Of a stretch of 64,000 bases of DNA, positions 54,698 to 64,000 are shown in pieces. The position numbers and the translations under genes were made by a program. This DNA comes from Cytospora piceicola. Taxonomy: Eukaryota > Ascomycota > Sordariomycetes > Diaporthales > Cytosporaceae. Numbering within the stretch: the stretch's first letter is position 1; every line of letters begins with the position of its first letter. Location: the NCBI GenBank assembly GCA_023375675.1, contig JALQBC010000018.1:372001-436000 (forward strand), written 5' to 3'. The notes beneath the pieces were generated by a model. That model had not been told where the DNA came from, searched no databases, and worked only from the letters and a program-made list of their open reading frames with translations.

Positions 54698-55484
54698 GCG
54701 ATAGGCATACTCATACTAGAGCTAACATATTATTCTCTACTGGAATCGCGTATCTCCCATGGAGTTCAGCCTACCAGAATTATCATTCATCATATGAATG
54801 TGAATTATCGTGTTTCCGTATGTCAGTATAGATTAAGTCACCCTGGCGTACTAAGGTACACCGGTGGGCGCGTACTGTGTGTGAATCAACTCTGTTTAAG
54901 TTAGACTTGGAGATCGAAAGACGTAATGATTAATCCTTCTAAAAGACCCAAAAGTACTGGATAAGCCACCCCTGGGACGACAGTATTGACACTAGATTAT
55001 GCGTCGCCTCCTGGGTTCTATATACCGATGCGTCCCTGTTTCCCCCTGTGCTTATATTTAATAAGTCACCGTTGAGTTCTGATGCAAGTTTCAGTCTCAA
55101 GAAGGGGTATGGGATAATGAGCAGCAATTCTAAGATGTGATTGGCTATGAATATGCAGTCCAACTGGCTGGAGTGTTAAAGCAACCTGGTCAGGAATATT
55201 ATGCTTCTCCTCATGGTCTTCAAAGTGCATAAAACTGTTGCATCTGCGCCGATTCAGTCGTTATTTGCAGACGGAGTAGTTTTCGGTGGCTTTGAGATAC
55301 ATGTTGGCATCCTTACGATAATCCAGACAAAAGCGCGAGACATTACACCCATTGTGGTCATAATTCTCGCTGCGTAGAACGATAGTACTTTCCTCTGTGA
55401 ATCAACAAACTATTTATTTGACTCTAATCCTGACAACTATAGATACTACCACCCCGAGGTCCGACAACTGCATTCCAGTTCTGC
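54698..55484. other. Gap between convergent P450 and flavin oxidase
   Basis: The 3' flanks of the two genes; no gene, RNA or repeat is seen. Confidence 0.4.
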
Positions 55485-56969
55485 TCACAGTCCGTTCTGC
55501 CTCTTGAGGTTCGTAATGCTGGGAACAAGCTTATTGTCGAAAACATTGGCACAACGGTGTATCCCTAGATGGTTAACTAAAAACTCATTAACAAACTGAC
55601 AATTGGGATCCATCTTCTCCTGGATATCCAAAAAGTCCTGCAAATGCGGATAGATAAACTCGGCGTATGTCTCATTGAACCACGACATCTTGCCCCAATG
55701 GGGGCGAACATTGTACTGTGTGCCGAACTTGGGAATGTATTGCCGTGCGATATCATGGCCGAACCACAACGTATCAAAATTATTATACGTCATTGTCCAT
55801 TCAATCTCAAAAACGGCGAAAACGCCGTTACTGTCGTTCCCAAGGTTGTACTTGTTGACAGGCGACATCCAAGTGTCATCCCCCTTGACGAAGCGCACCT
55901 CATTGACCATGTACATATTGTTGTGTTCACTTTGTAATGAAGCTTGGGAAAGCTCGAAAGCCGTGTAGTCGGTTGCGGCCTTGACGAAGTTCTCCACTGG
56001 TATAAAGTGCTCGATTTCCGTGGAAAATTCCCTTTGGCAGACACCGGCTGGTGGTGTAGAGATGGCATCGGAGACTTCGTCGTAACAAAAATAGTCATGG
56101 TTGCAATCACCACAGTTGTTTGCACAGTAGTCTGTGGAGCAGTTGTGCACGCCGGTCACGTTGGTGTCTTCCCACCACATGGCGATCATATGGGGTTGCA
56201 AGGTGTAGTTGGAAGTAGATTCGTTCCAAGATAAGCGCGGTCCATAGACTAACATACGTTCATGCTCCTGTTGAAGGTCGTAGATTGCAGAGTACATCTC
56301 TGGGAGGTTCTCGCTCGTGTTGATGACTTGTGTCGTCCGTTTAAGGTACTTCAGGGGCTGTGTCTGGACTGTCACTTCAGTGATTATTCCCAGAGCACCG
56401 AGGGACAGTCTGAACGCTGGGAGCAAGTCGGCGTTGTGAGTCTGATTTGCAACGGTGATCTCGCCGGATGAGTCCATGACACGGAATCCGACGACTTGAG
56501 TCGCGATGTTTCCCAATCCGCTTCCCGTGCCATGCGTGCCTGTTGTGAATGCCCCGACAAAGTTCTGCACCCTCTCGGAACCAATGTTGATCAAGGATAG
56601 ACCGTAGTTTCGAAGCTCGGGAATGATCTCAACCAAATCCCAGCCAGCTCCGAACGTCGCTGTGTTGTCTGGATTCAATTGAAGGTGTTTCAAGTTCACG
56701 AGGCTGACGATATGTGAGGTCCGGTTTGTAGCGTGGACATCAACACAGGTCGTCATGTTGCCAAGGGCGTGGCCATTGCCGACCACTTTTATCATTGATT
56801 GTGCCGACTGATGACTCTTCACGAAGCTTGCAAGACCATCTTCGTCCTCTGGAACAAAGTATGATGTAGCCTCGCACGTAAGGTCGAATTGCCAGTTGTA
56901 CCACCGATGAGCCGATACAAGAGGCGCAGCTAGCAGCAGGGGAAGTATCAAAGAGGGCGATGTACGCAT
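55485..56969 (-). CDS. Secreted FAD-linked sugar-lactone oxidase (ALO / gulonolactone oxidase type)
   Basis: An intronless gene of 494 residues. MRTSPSLILPLLLAAPLVSA is a signal peptide. The FAD-binding (PCMH) domain includes VGNGHALGNMTTCVDVH, in the place where lactone oxidases carry GxGHS, then NIGSERVQNFVGAFTTGTHG and LSLGALGIITEVTVQTQPLK. The C-terminal ALO domain has FAVFEIEWTMTYNN and ends with the conserved RPHWGK. An unusual Cys-rich insert (CSTDYCANNCGDCNHDYFCY) lies mid-protein, and many N-glycosylation sites support secretion. Family members oxidise sugar lactones or polyols with O2. In fungal clusters, FAD oxidases often modify the metabolite; the secreted form here could act in the ER lumen or outside the cell. 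It is transcribed towards the P450. Confidence 0.85.
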   Translation of the reverse strand: MRTSPSLILPLLLAAPLVSAHRWYNWQFDLTCEATSYFVPEDEDGLASFVKSHQSAQSMIKVVGNGHALGNMTTCVDVHATNRTSHIVSLVNLKHLQLNPDNTATFGAGWDLVEIIPELRNYGLSLINIGSERVQNFVGAFTTGTHGTGSGLGNIATQVVGFRVMDSSGEITVANQTHNADLLPAFRLSLGALGIITEVTVQTQPLKYLKRTTQVINTSENLPEMYSAIYDLQQEHERMLVYGPRLSWNESTSNYTLQPHMIAMWWEDTNVTGVHNCSTDYCANNCGDCNHDYFCYDEVSDAISTPPAGVCQREFSTEIEHFIPVENFVKAATDYTAFELSQASLQSEHNNMYMVNEVRFVKGDDTWMSPVNKYNLGNDSNGVFAVFEIEWTMTYNNFDTLWFGHDIARQYIPKFGTQYNVRPHWGKMSWFNETYAEFIYPHLQDFLDIQEKMDPNCQFVNEFLVNHLGIHRCANVFDNKLVPSITNLKRQNGL

Positions 56970-58133
56970 GATGGAAAGTTCTGATCCTCAATGGGAGTTC
57001 TTGCTGGATAGTTTGCAGATGTTTGGGAGCTTGAGTGATCTATCTCCTCGCAACAGTACTCAGATGGCATGGCTTGATTAAATAGTCGAGAATCTCCAAC
57101 CCAGGCTGTGACTTGAGCCGACCTCGGAATAGTCCACGGTCTCCCGGTACATTGCGCATGTTTCTAAGAGGGGGTTTTCCAATGCTGAGATGGCGTTACC
57201 CTCGGGGTCTCGGAGGCTAGGCATGAAGCTCGTGAAGGATCCTCGAGTGGGTTCTGTCAGATTCAACCCTCGGTCATTGTGCAGGGAATTATGCAGGAAA
57301 ACCTTGGCTGTGGTCCTGAGGCTCACTTGCGATCTTTCTAGAGACTATCCGGGTGACGTCTCAGTGGCTTGGCCTGCGACGAGCAGTGCTGCCTCCCTTT
57401 TCCAGACGAGAAACGATCCTAAATCCATATACTATATAAAAAATGCCGAGGTCTCAGGGTGTTAAGATGGATGATGAAATATGACATACGACACTGAAAG
57501 GAACGCAGTCGTTTGATTTCAATATATGGTTATGCTACCCTATTCAAAGCCAACCCAAGAATATCTAGGGTAATACCCAAGACTGCTGACAGCCTTACAT
57601 ACATCCATACTCCATTGTAGTGTTCGGACAGTAACCCATTTAGGCGTACTAGTTCGAATTTTCGGTCCTTACTCAGCCTTGGCGTACATATATAGGATCG
57701 ATACGAACCATCACATGCAGTATCAGCCGCTAGGCCGGCAGCTCGAACAAGGTGTTTATATAATAACTATGCCCGGGGGGGGAAAGGAATGGACTGCCGG
57801 CCAACGCTCGGGCTTGGCCTACGTATATGGCAAACATACGAACAGTATATCCACGTATAGTGTCACCTGTTAAGGCGACTGCTTACTATTCGGTCCACTT
57901 AAATAAACATGGGCTCGGCAAACGCACCAAACTACATCTTCATGAAGAATTCATCCAGGCTTGGCCTACGTAAATAAGAATCCTACGGAGACTATATGCA
58001 CCCATGGTATCAGATCCGAAGTCGGCTGCTTACTATTAGGTATGCCTTTAGAGAAGTCCCTTGATTCTAGAATCGCCGACTAGACTTACGGGGGCATTGC
58101 GGCTATCCAGAAGCCAGGGTCTTTAGGTATTAA
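56970..58133. repeat. Gap with diverged duplicated segments
   Basis: Three diverged copies of a segment start at about 57675, 57812 and 57960. The second and third share gcttggcctacgta and cgactgcttactatt / cggctgcttactatt about 149 bp apart. No coding sequence is supported. Confidence 0.45.
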
Positions 58134-58316
58134 GGAAAAGTACCAAGAGGAGTATTTCAGACTTGGCCGCCTAGCAAGCCTCGAGAGAAAGCCAATGATA
58201 GAAATCGGCTGTATTCTGTGGAGATACCTATAAATAATAGCTTGTTCTTCTGGGGTCTAATCAAGACACGGCAGCTAGCCGTTCAAGAACTGCGATATCT
58301 CATTGCAAAGTACTAA
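58134..58316 (+). pseudogene. Relic of the fructosamine-kinase C-terminus
   Basis: This aligns with 45258-45454 of the broken fructosamine-kinase gene: gagtatttc, gcctagcaagcctcgagaga, agaaatcggctgtattc and tatctcattgcaaagtacta recur in the same order. The copy is diverged and frame-shifted and has no upstream half. Both relics are on the plus strand, about 13 kb apart, flanking the metabolic genes. Confidence 0.7.
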
Positions 58317-58770
58317 CTATAACGTCAGATATTCAAAGGGGAAGAAATACTAGCCCAGAAACGGATTTCAGTTTATCATTCATAGATGCTATGGAAATAA
58401 TGAGTGGAAATTACCTACCCTGGTACGGAGAACAGGGCCACACACACACATGAAGAGGAAGCCGGGTACACTTCGAAATGATAAATCCCAATGCCTCTTA
58501 TCAATTACAAACCCACTCAGTTATCCTAGATGCATGAAATCACTCTCGTGGCCTATCAAGTTGCGTCAATGAGCTCAACCCCACAGAAGGATGCCAGTTG
58601 GAATTCTCCTTGTGGCGTAGCATTCAAAACCCCGCCGCCCAATTTCCATAATTACATTATTTACTGGGCCGCGCAACTGCTGGTATGTACCAAAGGTCTG
58701 AAGTTAACTACCCTTGAGAGCCACATTGTCCTGTCGATAGGCTCGATCTGTGGTATCACCACCTAATAAT
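58317..58770. other. Upstream region of the MFS gene
   Basis: A short ORF at 58530-58766 has no family features. Nothing else is seen. Confidence 0.35.
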
Positions 58771-60390
58771 ATGGTCTACGAGGACGGCTCATCCACGGAT
58801 ACCGGGCCAGTATACTCGGCGTTCACAAGACGGCAAAAGAATGCTATCATTGGGCTGGCTGCCTTCGCCGGCTGGTTCTCCTCAGTTAGCAGCTTCATAT
58901 ACTTTCCAGCCATCCCATCTATAGCCAAAGATCTCAACCAGAGCACCGAGAATATCAACCTCACAGTCACCGCCTATCTCATCGTTTCGGGGATTATTCC
59001 CTCAATTATCGGCAATGCTGCCGACCGCTTCGGCAGGCGTCCGGTACTAATCTTGGCGCTGACTGTGTACCTCGGGTCTAATATTGGGCTTGCCCTGCAG
59101 TCTAGTTTCGGGCTGTTATTTTTCCTCCGAATGCTACAAAGCGCTGGTGTGTCTGGTACCTTCTCGATTACTTACGGCGTCATGAGTGACCTCTTTACAC
59201 CTGCTGAGAGAGGAGGCTATGCCGGTCTTATATCATTCTTGTATGATTCTCATCCCTGTCCTTCTACCCTTCACAAATGCTGATACGTTAGTAGTCTCAA
59301 CACTCCGCCGAGCATTGGCCCTCTGCTGAGTGGCCTGTTACTACTACGGTGGTCATGGCGTTCAATCTTCTGGTTCCTCTCGGCTCTTACACCTTGCTGC
59401 CTTATCCCTATTGTTTTCGTGCTCCCAGAGACAGCTCGGATCATCGTCGGCGACGGAAGTGTACCAGCTCACGGCATCAATCGGCCCCTGATACCGATCC
59501 TCATCCCAAAGTCTGCCTCCAAGGCCCCAAGTTCTCCTCCAAGTCAAACCACCGGCCAAGGGCCCGCTAAGCCCAGGGTCAACCCTATAGCCTCCCTCCA
59601 GCTTATACGTTTCCCTGGAACGGCCTTGATGCTACTGCCATATGCCGTGGGCTACGCCACCTATTCCTGCCTGCAATCATCCCTTTCGACTTTATTCAAG
59701 GACATCTACAACATAAATGGACTTGCAAGCGGGCTCATTTATATACCCTTTGGGGTCGCATGCGCTTTGTCCGCATTCGGCACAGGGAAACTTCTCGACT
59801 GGAATTATCGAAAGACCGCTGCCGAGATGGGCGTCACCATAGATCGTACCAAGGCAGATGACCTTGCAAATTTCCCCATCGAGAAGGCTAGGCTGCGGAC
59901 TATGACTTGGTTGGTGGCGATCAGCGCATGCTTGATTGCCTCGTACGGCTGGCAGCTGCAGGAGCATGTGTCCATGGCTGGTCCTCTTGTGACACAGTTC
60001 TTCATCGGTCTCACCATCCAGACCATGTTCACGGCGCTGAGCACCCTGCTCGTTGATGTTCATCAAGATTGCCCGTCAACGGCACAGGCTGCTTGCAACC
60101 TTTTCCGATGTGAGATAGCCGCCGGATACCTCGCGGCGCTGGATGCTCTGCTCAGGGCTATCGGGGCTGGCTGGACGTTCGTCTTGTTCGCCGCAACTGT
60201 CTTTCTTGCTGTTTTACTGCTATGGGTTCTTCAATGGAGGGGTATGACATGGAGACAAAACCGGGTGGGTGGACGAGGCACAGAAGACGGGACAGTAGTG
60301 ACCGCGGACACGCGGCAGGGGGGCCTTGAGGCTGGAGAGCTCACGATGCCAGAAAGCCAGGTCGCTGGCAAGGGAGAGAAGACGGCATAG
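58771..60390 (+). CDS. MFS drug:H+ antiporter (DHA1, QDR-like)
   Basis: Exons 58771-59240 and 59292-60390 give 522 residues with about 12 hydrophobic helices. The family pattern is present: FAGWFSSVSSFIYFPAIPSI in helix 1, GNAADRFGRRPVLILALTVY (the loop 2-3 motif), and PPSIGPLLSGLLLLRWSWRS followed by IFWFLSALTPC (the antiporter motif C region). After a Pro/Ser-rich central loop there is ATYSCLQSSLSTLFKDIYNI. Members of this group export drugs and secondary metabolites by proton antiport at the plasma membrane. Next to the P450, UstYa and flavin oxidase genes it is the natural exporter candidate. The intron (gtatga donor, ttag acceptor) restores FSLNTPPSIGP; the acceptor is short but fits the family. 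Confidence 0.87.
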
Positions 60391-61214
60391 AAGACCTCAT
60401 GCGCCCTATAATTTTACAAGTATACCAGGGAGACTTTGTCGGAATTGCGCGACGGAAGTTGTTCTTCAGTTTCAGAGTCAAATGGATAAAAACAATGCCA
60501 ACGAGCATCTGAAGATGTAGTCAAAAGCTTCCAACCCATAAAAAAAGTCAGGTTTATTAGACGAATAGAGCATTGCAACTGTTCGGTACCCAGGGAGCAG
60601 ACGGCGGTGGAGTTTGCCAATATAACGATGAAGACTTGTTCCTTTTCTAAGTTTGCCCTATCGTCAGCAAATGCTTGTACATTGAACGCAAAAGAGCGGG
60701 TAATGAATTACGGTTCAAAGGTCCCGGATTTAGGAAACGCCCAATGGGTCCAACGCGCAGTATCAATGTTGTCGCCTCACCGAGACAGTATGCGATGACG
60801 ATCAAAGAAATGGAATGCACAGTGACTGTAAGTAGTAAGGGTGGCCTGAGAATCTATACCTTGGTATATTCTAGTATTATTCTAACCACTTTGCAGTGGC
60901 AGCCACTCGGGCAAGCAGACAGCAGAGCACAGACCAGCTGTCCAGGTGAGTACTTACTGTATACGTACCTACCTGGGTAGGTTAATACGACGAGTACCTA
61001 GGTTAGCAAACTGCCCAGGTGGTCTGTACCTGGTATCTGTCACATGAGTGGGTGCATTCACTTGCGACTGTTTCTTTAGAACACAACAAATGCGAACTCC
61101 TGCTGTTACCTAAAAATATATCTGGGTTTCACAGTCTTCAGTCTTCATCTCTCTGCACACGCAAACCAGCACAATCAAAGACAGGGCGAGTAAAGCCACA
61201 GAAAGTCGTGAAAC
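60391..61214. other. Gap before the kinase gene
   Basis: Several tacct/aggta half-palindromes cluster at 60960-61005. No gene is supported. Confidence 0.4.
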
Positions 61215-62427
61215 ATGGCGAATTCAATCCTGAATCCAATTCTCAAGGCTGGCCAAGTTTTCAAAGGACGGCTGGGCACCTACACGCTTTCAAAGAGGCT
61301 CTATCCAAGAACTGAAGTTTGGCTCGCGAGGTATGTATCCTTTACACCCACCCTGCACGTCCCACAGAGTCAATACGATCAAACATGGATCCTAACCATA
61401 CCTCCAGAAATCAGGAAAATGAGCACTGCATCTTCAAATCTGGCGCGAATTTAAGCTGGTGCCTCCAGAACGAACGAGACGTCCTTCGTCGTTATCAGTC
61501 GAGGACGCCCCATATTCGTCCCTTGTCCGACGAGATCGACAACCCTCCAGCACTAATTCTCAAGTATCTGGACGATAATGCGCTTCAAGCATCGAAAATC
61601 AAGAAAATGTCGAGATCCGAGGCGAAGTTCGTTGCTAGAGGCGTTCTAGAGGCTTTGAAGACCTTGCATGAGGGTGGCGACGTCCATACCGGTACCTTAT
61701 TACAGTCCCCGACTAGCTATTCTACCGAACTTTTCGAAGTGTGTCTATACTGACTTGGAATATCAGACATCAAGCTTAGTAATGTGCTCGTCAACTATAG
61801 CGGTGACGAGAACATGGGGTTTAAGGATGTCCAACTGGCAGGCTTTGGCGCTACTACGTGGCAGAAGTCATGGGACGCCACAGACCTCCTGCCAATCAGC
61901 GCGCCTGTGTTCCAAAGCCCGGAGTTGCTACTCAAAATGAGATTTGGCACTTCTACAGATATATGGTCCTTCGGCGCAATGGTAAGTATTACCAGGTTGG
62001 TTACATATGAATAGGAACTAACATTGGATATACGCAGTTGATCAGTCTTATCAGTGATAACGACTACCATTTCTTCGAGCCAGAATTCCCTTTCGCTGAA
62101 CACCGCTACGAGTATTTGATGAATATTTTGATGAGGCAGTGTAAAGTCTTCGGAAAGTTCCCAACCTGGTATAAGAAGAATGCCAATGAGCGACAGGCCA
62201 ACATCATGACAACGGCCATGTGTTCAGCTCAGGTGAGGGAGGATCCTTTCTGCAAGGGTTCTACACACACGCATCTGCCTTGGCGCAATCACCCCTATGA
62301 ACAAAAGGCGGATTTGAAGGTATGCCGCCAGGACAGAGACTTCATTTGTAAGATCATGATATTAGACCCAAGAGACAGGCCAAGCGCAGCCCAACTACTT
62401 GAAGACGAGTGGTTCTCAAGCCACTAA
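61215..62427 (+). CDS. Protein kinase-like protein with altered DFG motif
   Basis: Exons 61215-61330, 61408-61691, 61767-61981 and 62038-62427 give 334 residues. It matches a fungal kinase group: GTYTLSKRLYPRTEVWLAR replaces a classical glycine loop, the ATP-anchoring Lys is in NEHCIFKSG, and LQNERDVLRRYQSRTPHIRP follows. The catalytic loop VHTDIKLSNVLVN retains Asp, Lys and Asn. The metal-binding DFG or DCG is replaced: QLAGFG. SPELLLKMRFGTSTDIWSFG is the APE-to-F-helix region, and DPRDRPSAAQLLEDEWF ends the domain. The first intron acceptor was taken at 61406-61407 because it gives RNQENEHCIFKSG; a nearer acceptor meets a stop. Loss of the DFG Asp suggests weak or no phosphotransfer. Upstream regulators and substrates are unknown. 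Confidence 0.78.
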
Positions 62428-62660
62428 TGTCTCAATGCCTTCCAGGGCTTTCAAGTAGCTGAAACAAAACTCAGAAAACAATATGGCCGAGCCGTTGCTC
62501 TGTGCTCTACAAATGCAAATGCAAATGCAATACATGCCCGTCCCATCCATAGCATGCCATCCCTCTTTACGCCGGTGCAAATTGTAGTGTAATGACTGTT
62601 TGGGGGAAATCTGGGTTCCTGTTTCTGCTATCCCTCGTACTTTGTCAGTATTGTCATTAT

Positions 62661-62806
62661 ATGGGTATATGGGTAGATGGGTAGGTGGGTAGATGGGTAG
62701 ATGGGTAGATGGGTAGATGGGTAGATGGGTAGATGGGTAGATGGGTAGATGGGTAGATGGGTAGATGGGTAGATGGGTAGATGGGTAGATGGGTAGATGG
62801 GTAGAT
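62661..62806. repeat. 8-bp minisatellite (gggtagat)n
   Basis: About 18 near-perfect copies of gggtagat. The flanking sequences resemble 62955-63030, so the array sits inside one copy of a duplicated segment. Confidence 0.9.
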
Positions 62807-64000
62807 TGTATATTGGGCTAAGACAAACCTTTCGCACACGTCGAGCCGTTACTTTACGCTCGGGAAATGCACGGTTCTCTTATCTTCGTCTTCAAGGGTG
62901 CATACGACAGTGTAATGCTTTCTCGGATCCCCTGGGCTCGAATGTTCGTACTCCCTTCGTACTTTGTCGGTATCGTCATCCTGGTTATAGGTGTGTATAC
63001 TGGGGCTAGAACAAACCGCTGGCACATCTTGACCGTTCCCTTTGGAATCAAATGCTTGCTGGCTTTGATGGCTTTCAGGAGACCAGGTCCTTGGGCCCGA
63101 GCTAAGTACCTGGGGCGACTGAAGGAGGTTGTCAAGTATGCCACTGACACAAGAACTGTTGTGTTATCCTTGATGAATCTACCAATGTCAAGTTCCTCTT
63201 TGATTATGTGAGGTTCCGCAGACATGGCCCTCATGAAGCCAGGTGTATGGGCTAGAGCAATGATGTTGGGGCGCATAAAGATGAATGTCCTGGTTTCCGA
63301 CGAAACATTGGCTCTCATGCCGCCCTTCAGGAGCACACCAACGGCAAACATGCTGAAGCAATTACCAGGAAACTTTGAGGAGAGTTGTCTCGAGGATTGG
63401 TAATGGGATATGAATCCGAGCTGGATAACATGATGTATCGAACATCAACACCAGACAACAGTCCGGAGATTCCATGATTGTGTCAAGAGATCAATAGACC
63501 AGTTCTCCCTTGTAAATCCTTCTTCCATCTTCCCTATTTCCTTACATGCGAGGTTGGCAAGATGTGATAAAGGAAGGCTGTATCACTTCTGCAGGGACGA
63601 CCTGGGCAGTTTCCTTGCAAGCTAGTGTAAGTATTCAACCCGATAAACATTATAAAGGAGCAAGCATGGACATAGTGCTTGTTCAAAGGAAACTGCCTGG
63701 CGTTACCAGAGCCTGTGACAGTTTGAGTATTGTTTCCAACAATCATGTTGAGCAATCTCGTCCAGCCAACAAAGGGCGTAGAAATCCATCCATTGCAGAA
63801 CCTACACATGCATTCAAACATGCTTTGTTATGCGGATGGAACAAACCTGAGTTTTACGTTTGAACGACCAGTTCCGTTTTAGCAAGAGCGTCACCGGACC
63901 ACGGAAGGCGAGGGTGAAGGCGATCAGATTCGTGATGCCCTCACTTCTTGTATGGAGTTCTAAACTGATAGCCTATAGTCGATTATATACCGGTCCATTT
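62807..64000. other. Unassigned end of the window
   Basis: Open frames on both strands (62867-63211 plus, 62854-63351 minus) overlap and show an internal repetition (ALM..PG.WARA..LGR on the plus strand at about 63060-63120 and again near 63223-63280). I cannot tell which, if either, is coding. Nothing recognisable lies from 63400 to the end. Confidence 0.35.

Noticed and set aside
17159..60390. Joining the A-domain protein to the UstYa locus as one cluster
   Set aside because: They are about 27 kb apart with unrelated genes and relics between, so a shared pathway is not supported by position.
62854..63351. 165-residue minus-strand ORF at the window end
   Set aside because: It overlaps a plus-strand ORF of similar quality across a duplicated segment; neither has a recognisable domain.

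Overview
The window is nuclear DNA of a filamentous ascomycete (Pezizomycotina, most likely Sordariomycetes). Coding exons are GC-rich and split by short introns of about 50-115 bp with GT-AG (once GC-AG) ends. Conserved fungal genes (MMS19, the signal peptidase subunit SPC2, NAD-dependent methylene-THF dehydrogenase MTD1) lie beside lineage-specific genes, relics and long intergenic gaps. There is no sign of a bacterial, organellar or viral origin.

Region 1 (1-15.1 kb) is mostly housekeeping: the 3' part of SPC2, MMS19 (minus strand) back to back with MTD1, a fungal-specific membrane-anchored protein, a tiny three-exon membrane protein resembling Brain protein I3, a decayed NAD-epimerase relic and a TPR-MYND protein. 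Region 2 (15.1-36 kb) is looser: a repeat-rich gap, an adenylation-domain-only relative of NRPS-like reductases, an intronless GABA/amino-acid permease, a single-pass surface protein, a glutathione-transferase-fold protein, a Ser/Pro-rich tail-anchored protein followed by a 93-bp tandem repeat, degraded sequence with inverted repeats, and a 922-residue multi-pass membrane protein.

Region 3 (37-46.8 kb) is a STAND/NLR neighbourhood: a broken NACHT relic, an intact patatin-NACHT protein of 1309 residues, a broken fructosamine-kinase gene and a duplicated fragment of the patatin gene. Region 4 (46.8-60.4 kb) looks like a small secondary-metabolism or peptide-modification locus: a fungal rhodopsin-like (SAT4-type) membrane protein, a UstYa/DUF3328 oxidase, a 60-residue secreted peptide gene, a cytochrome P450, a secreted sugar-lactone-oxidase-type flavoenzyme and an MFS exporter. 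It is bracketed by two decayed fructosamine-kinase copies. A repeat found whole at 46.1-46.45 kb is split at 49.6/51.5 kb by the segment carrying the UstYa gene. Region 5 (60.4-64 kb) holds a protein kinase-like gene lacking the DFG aspartate, an 8-bp minisatellite and an unassigned end.

The most interesting candidate system is Region 4: a UstYa oxidase, a P450, a flavin oxidase and an exporter around a minute signal-peptide-bearing gene, a gene set reminiscent of UstYa-dependent fungal RiPP pathways but with a precursor candidate that lacks the usual tandem core repeats. All gene models here come from reading frames and splice signals by eye; no database search was run.
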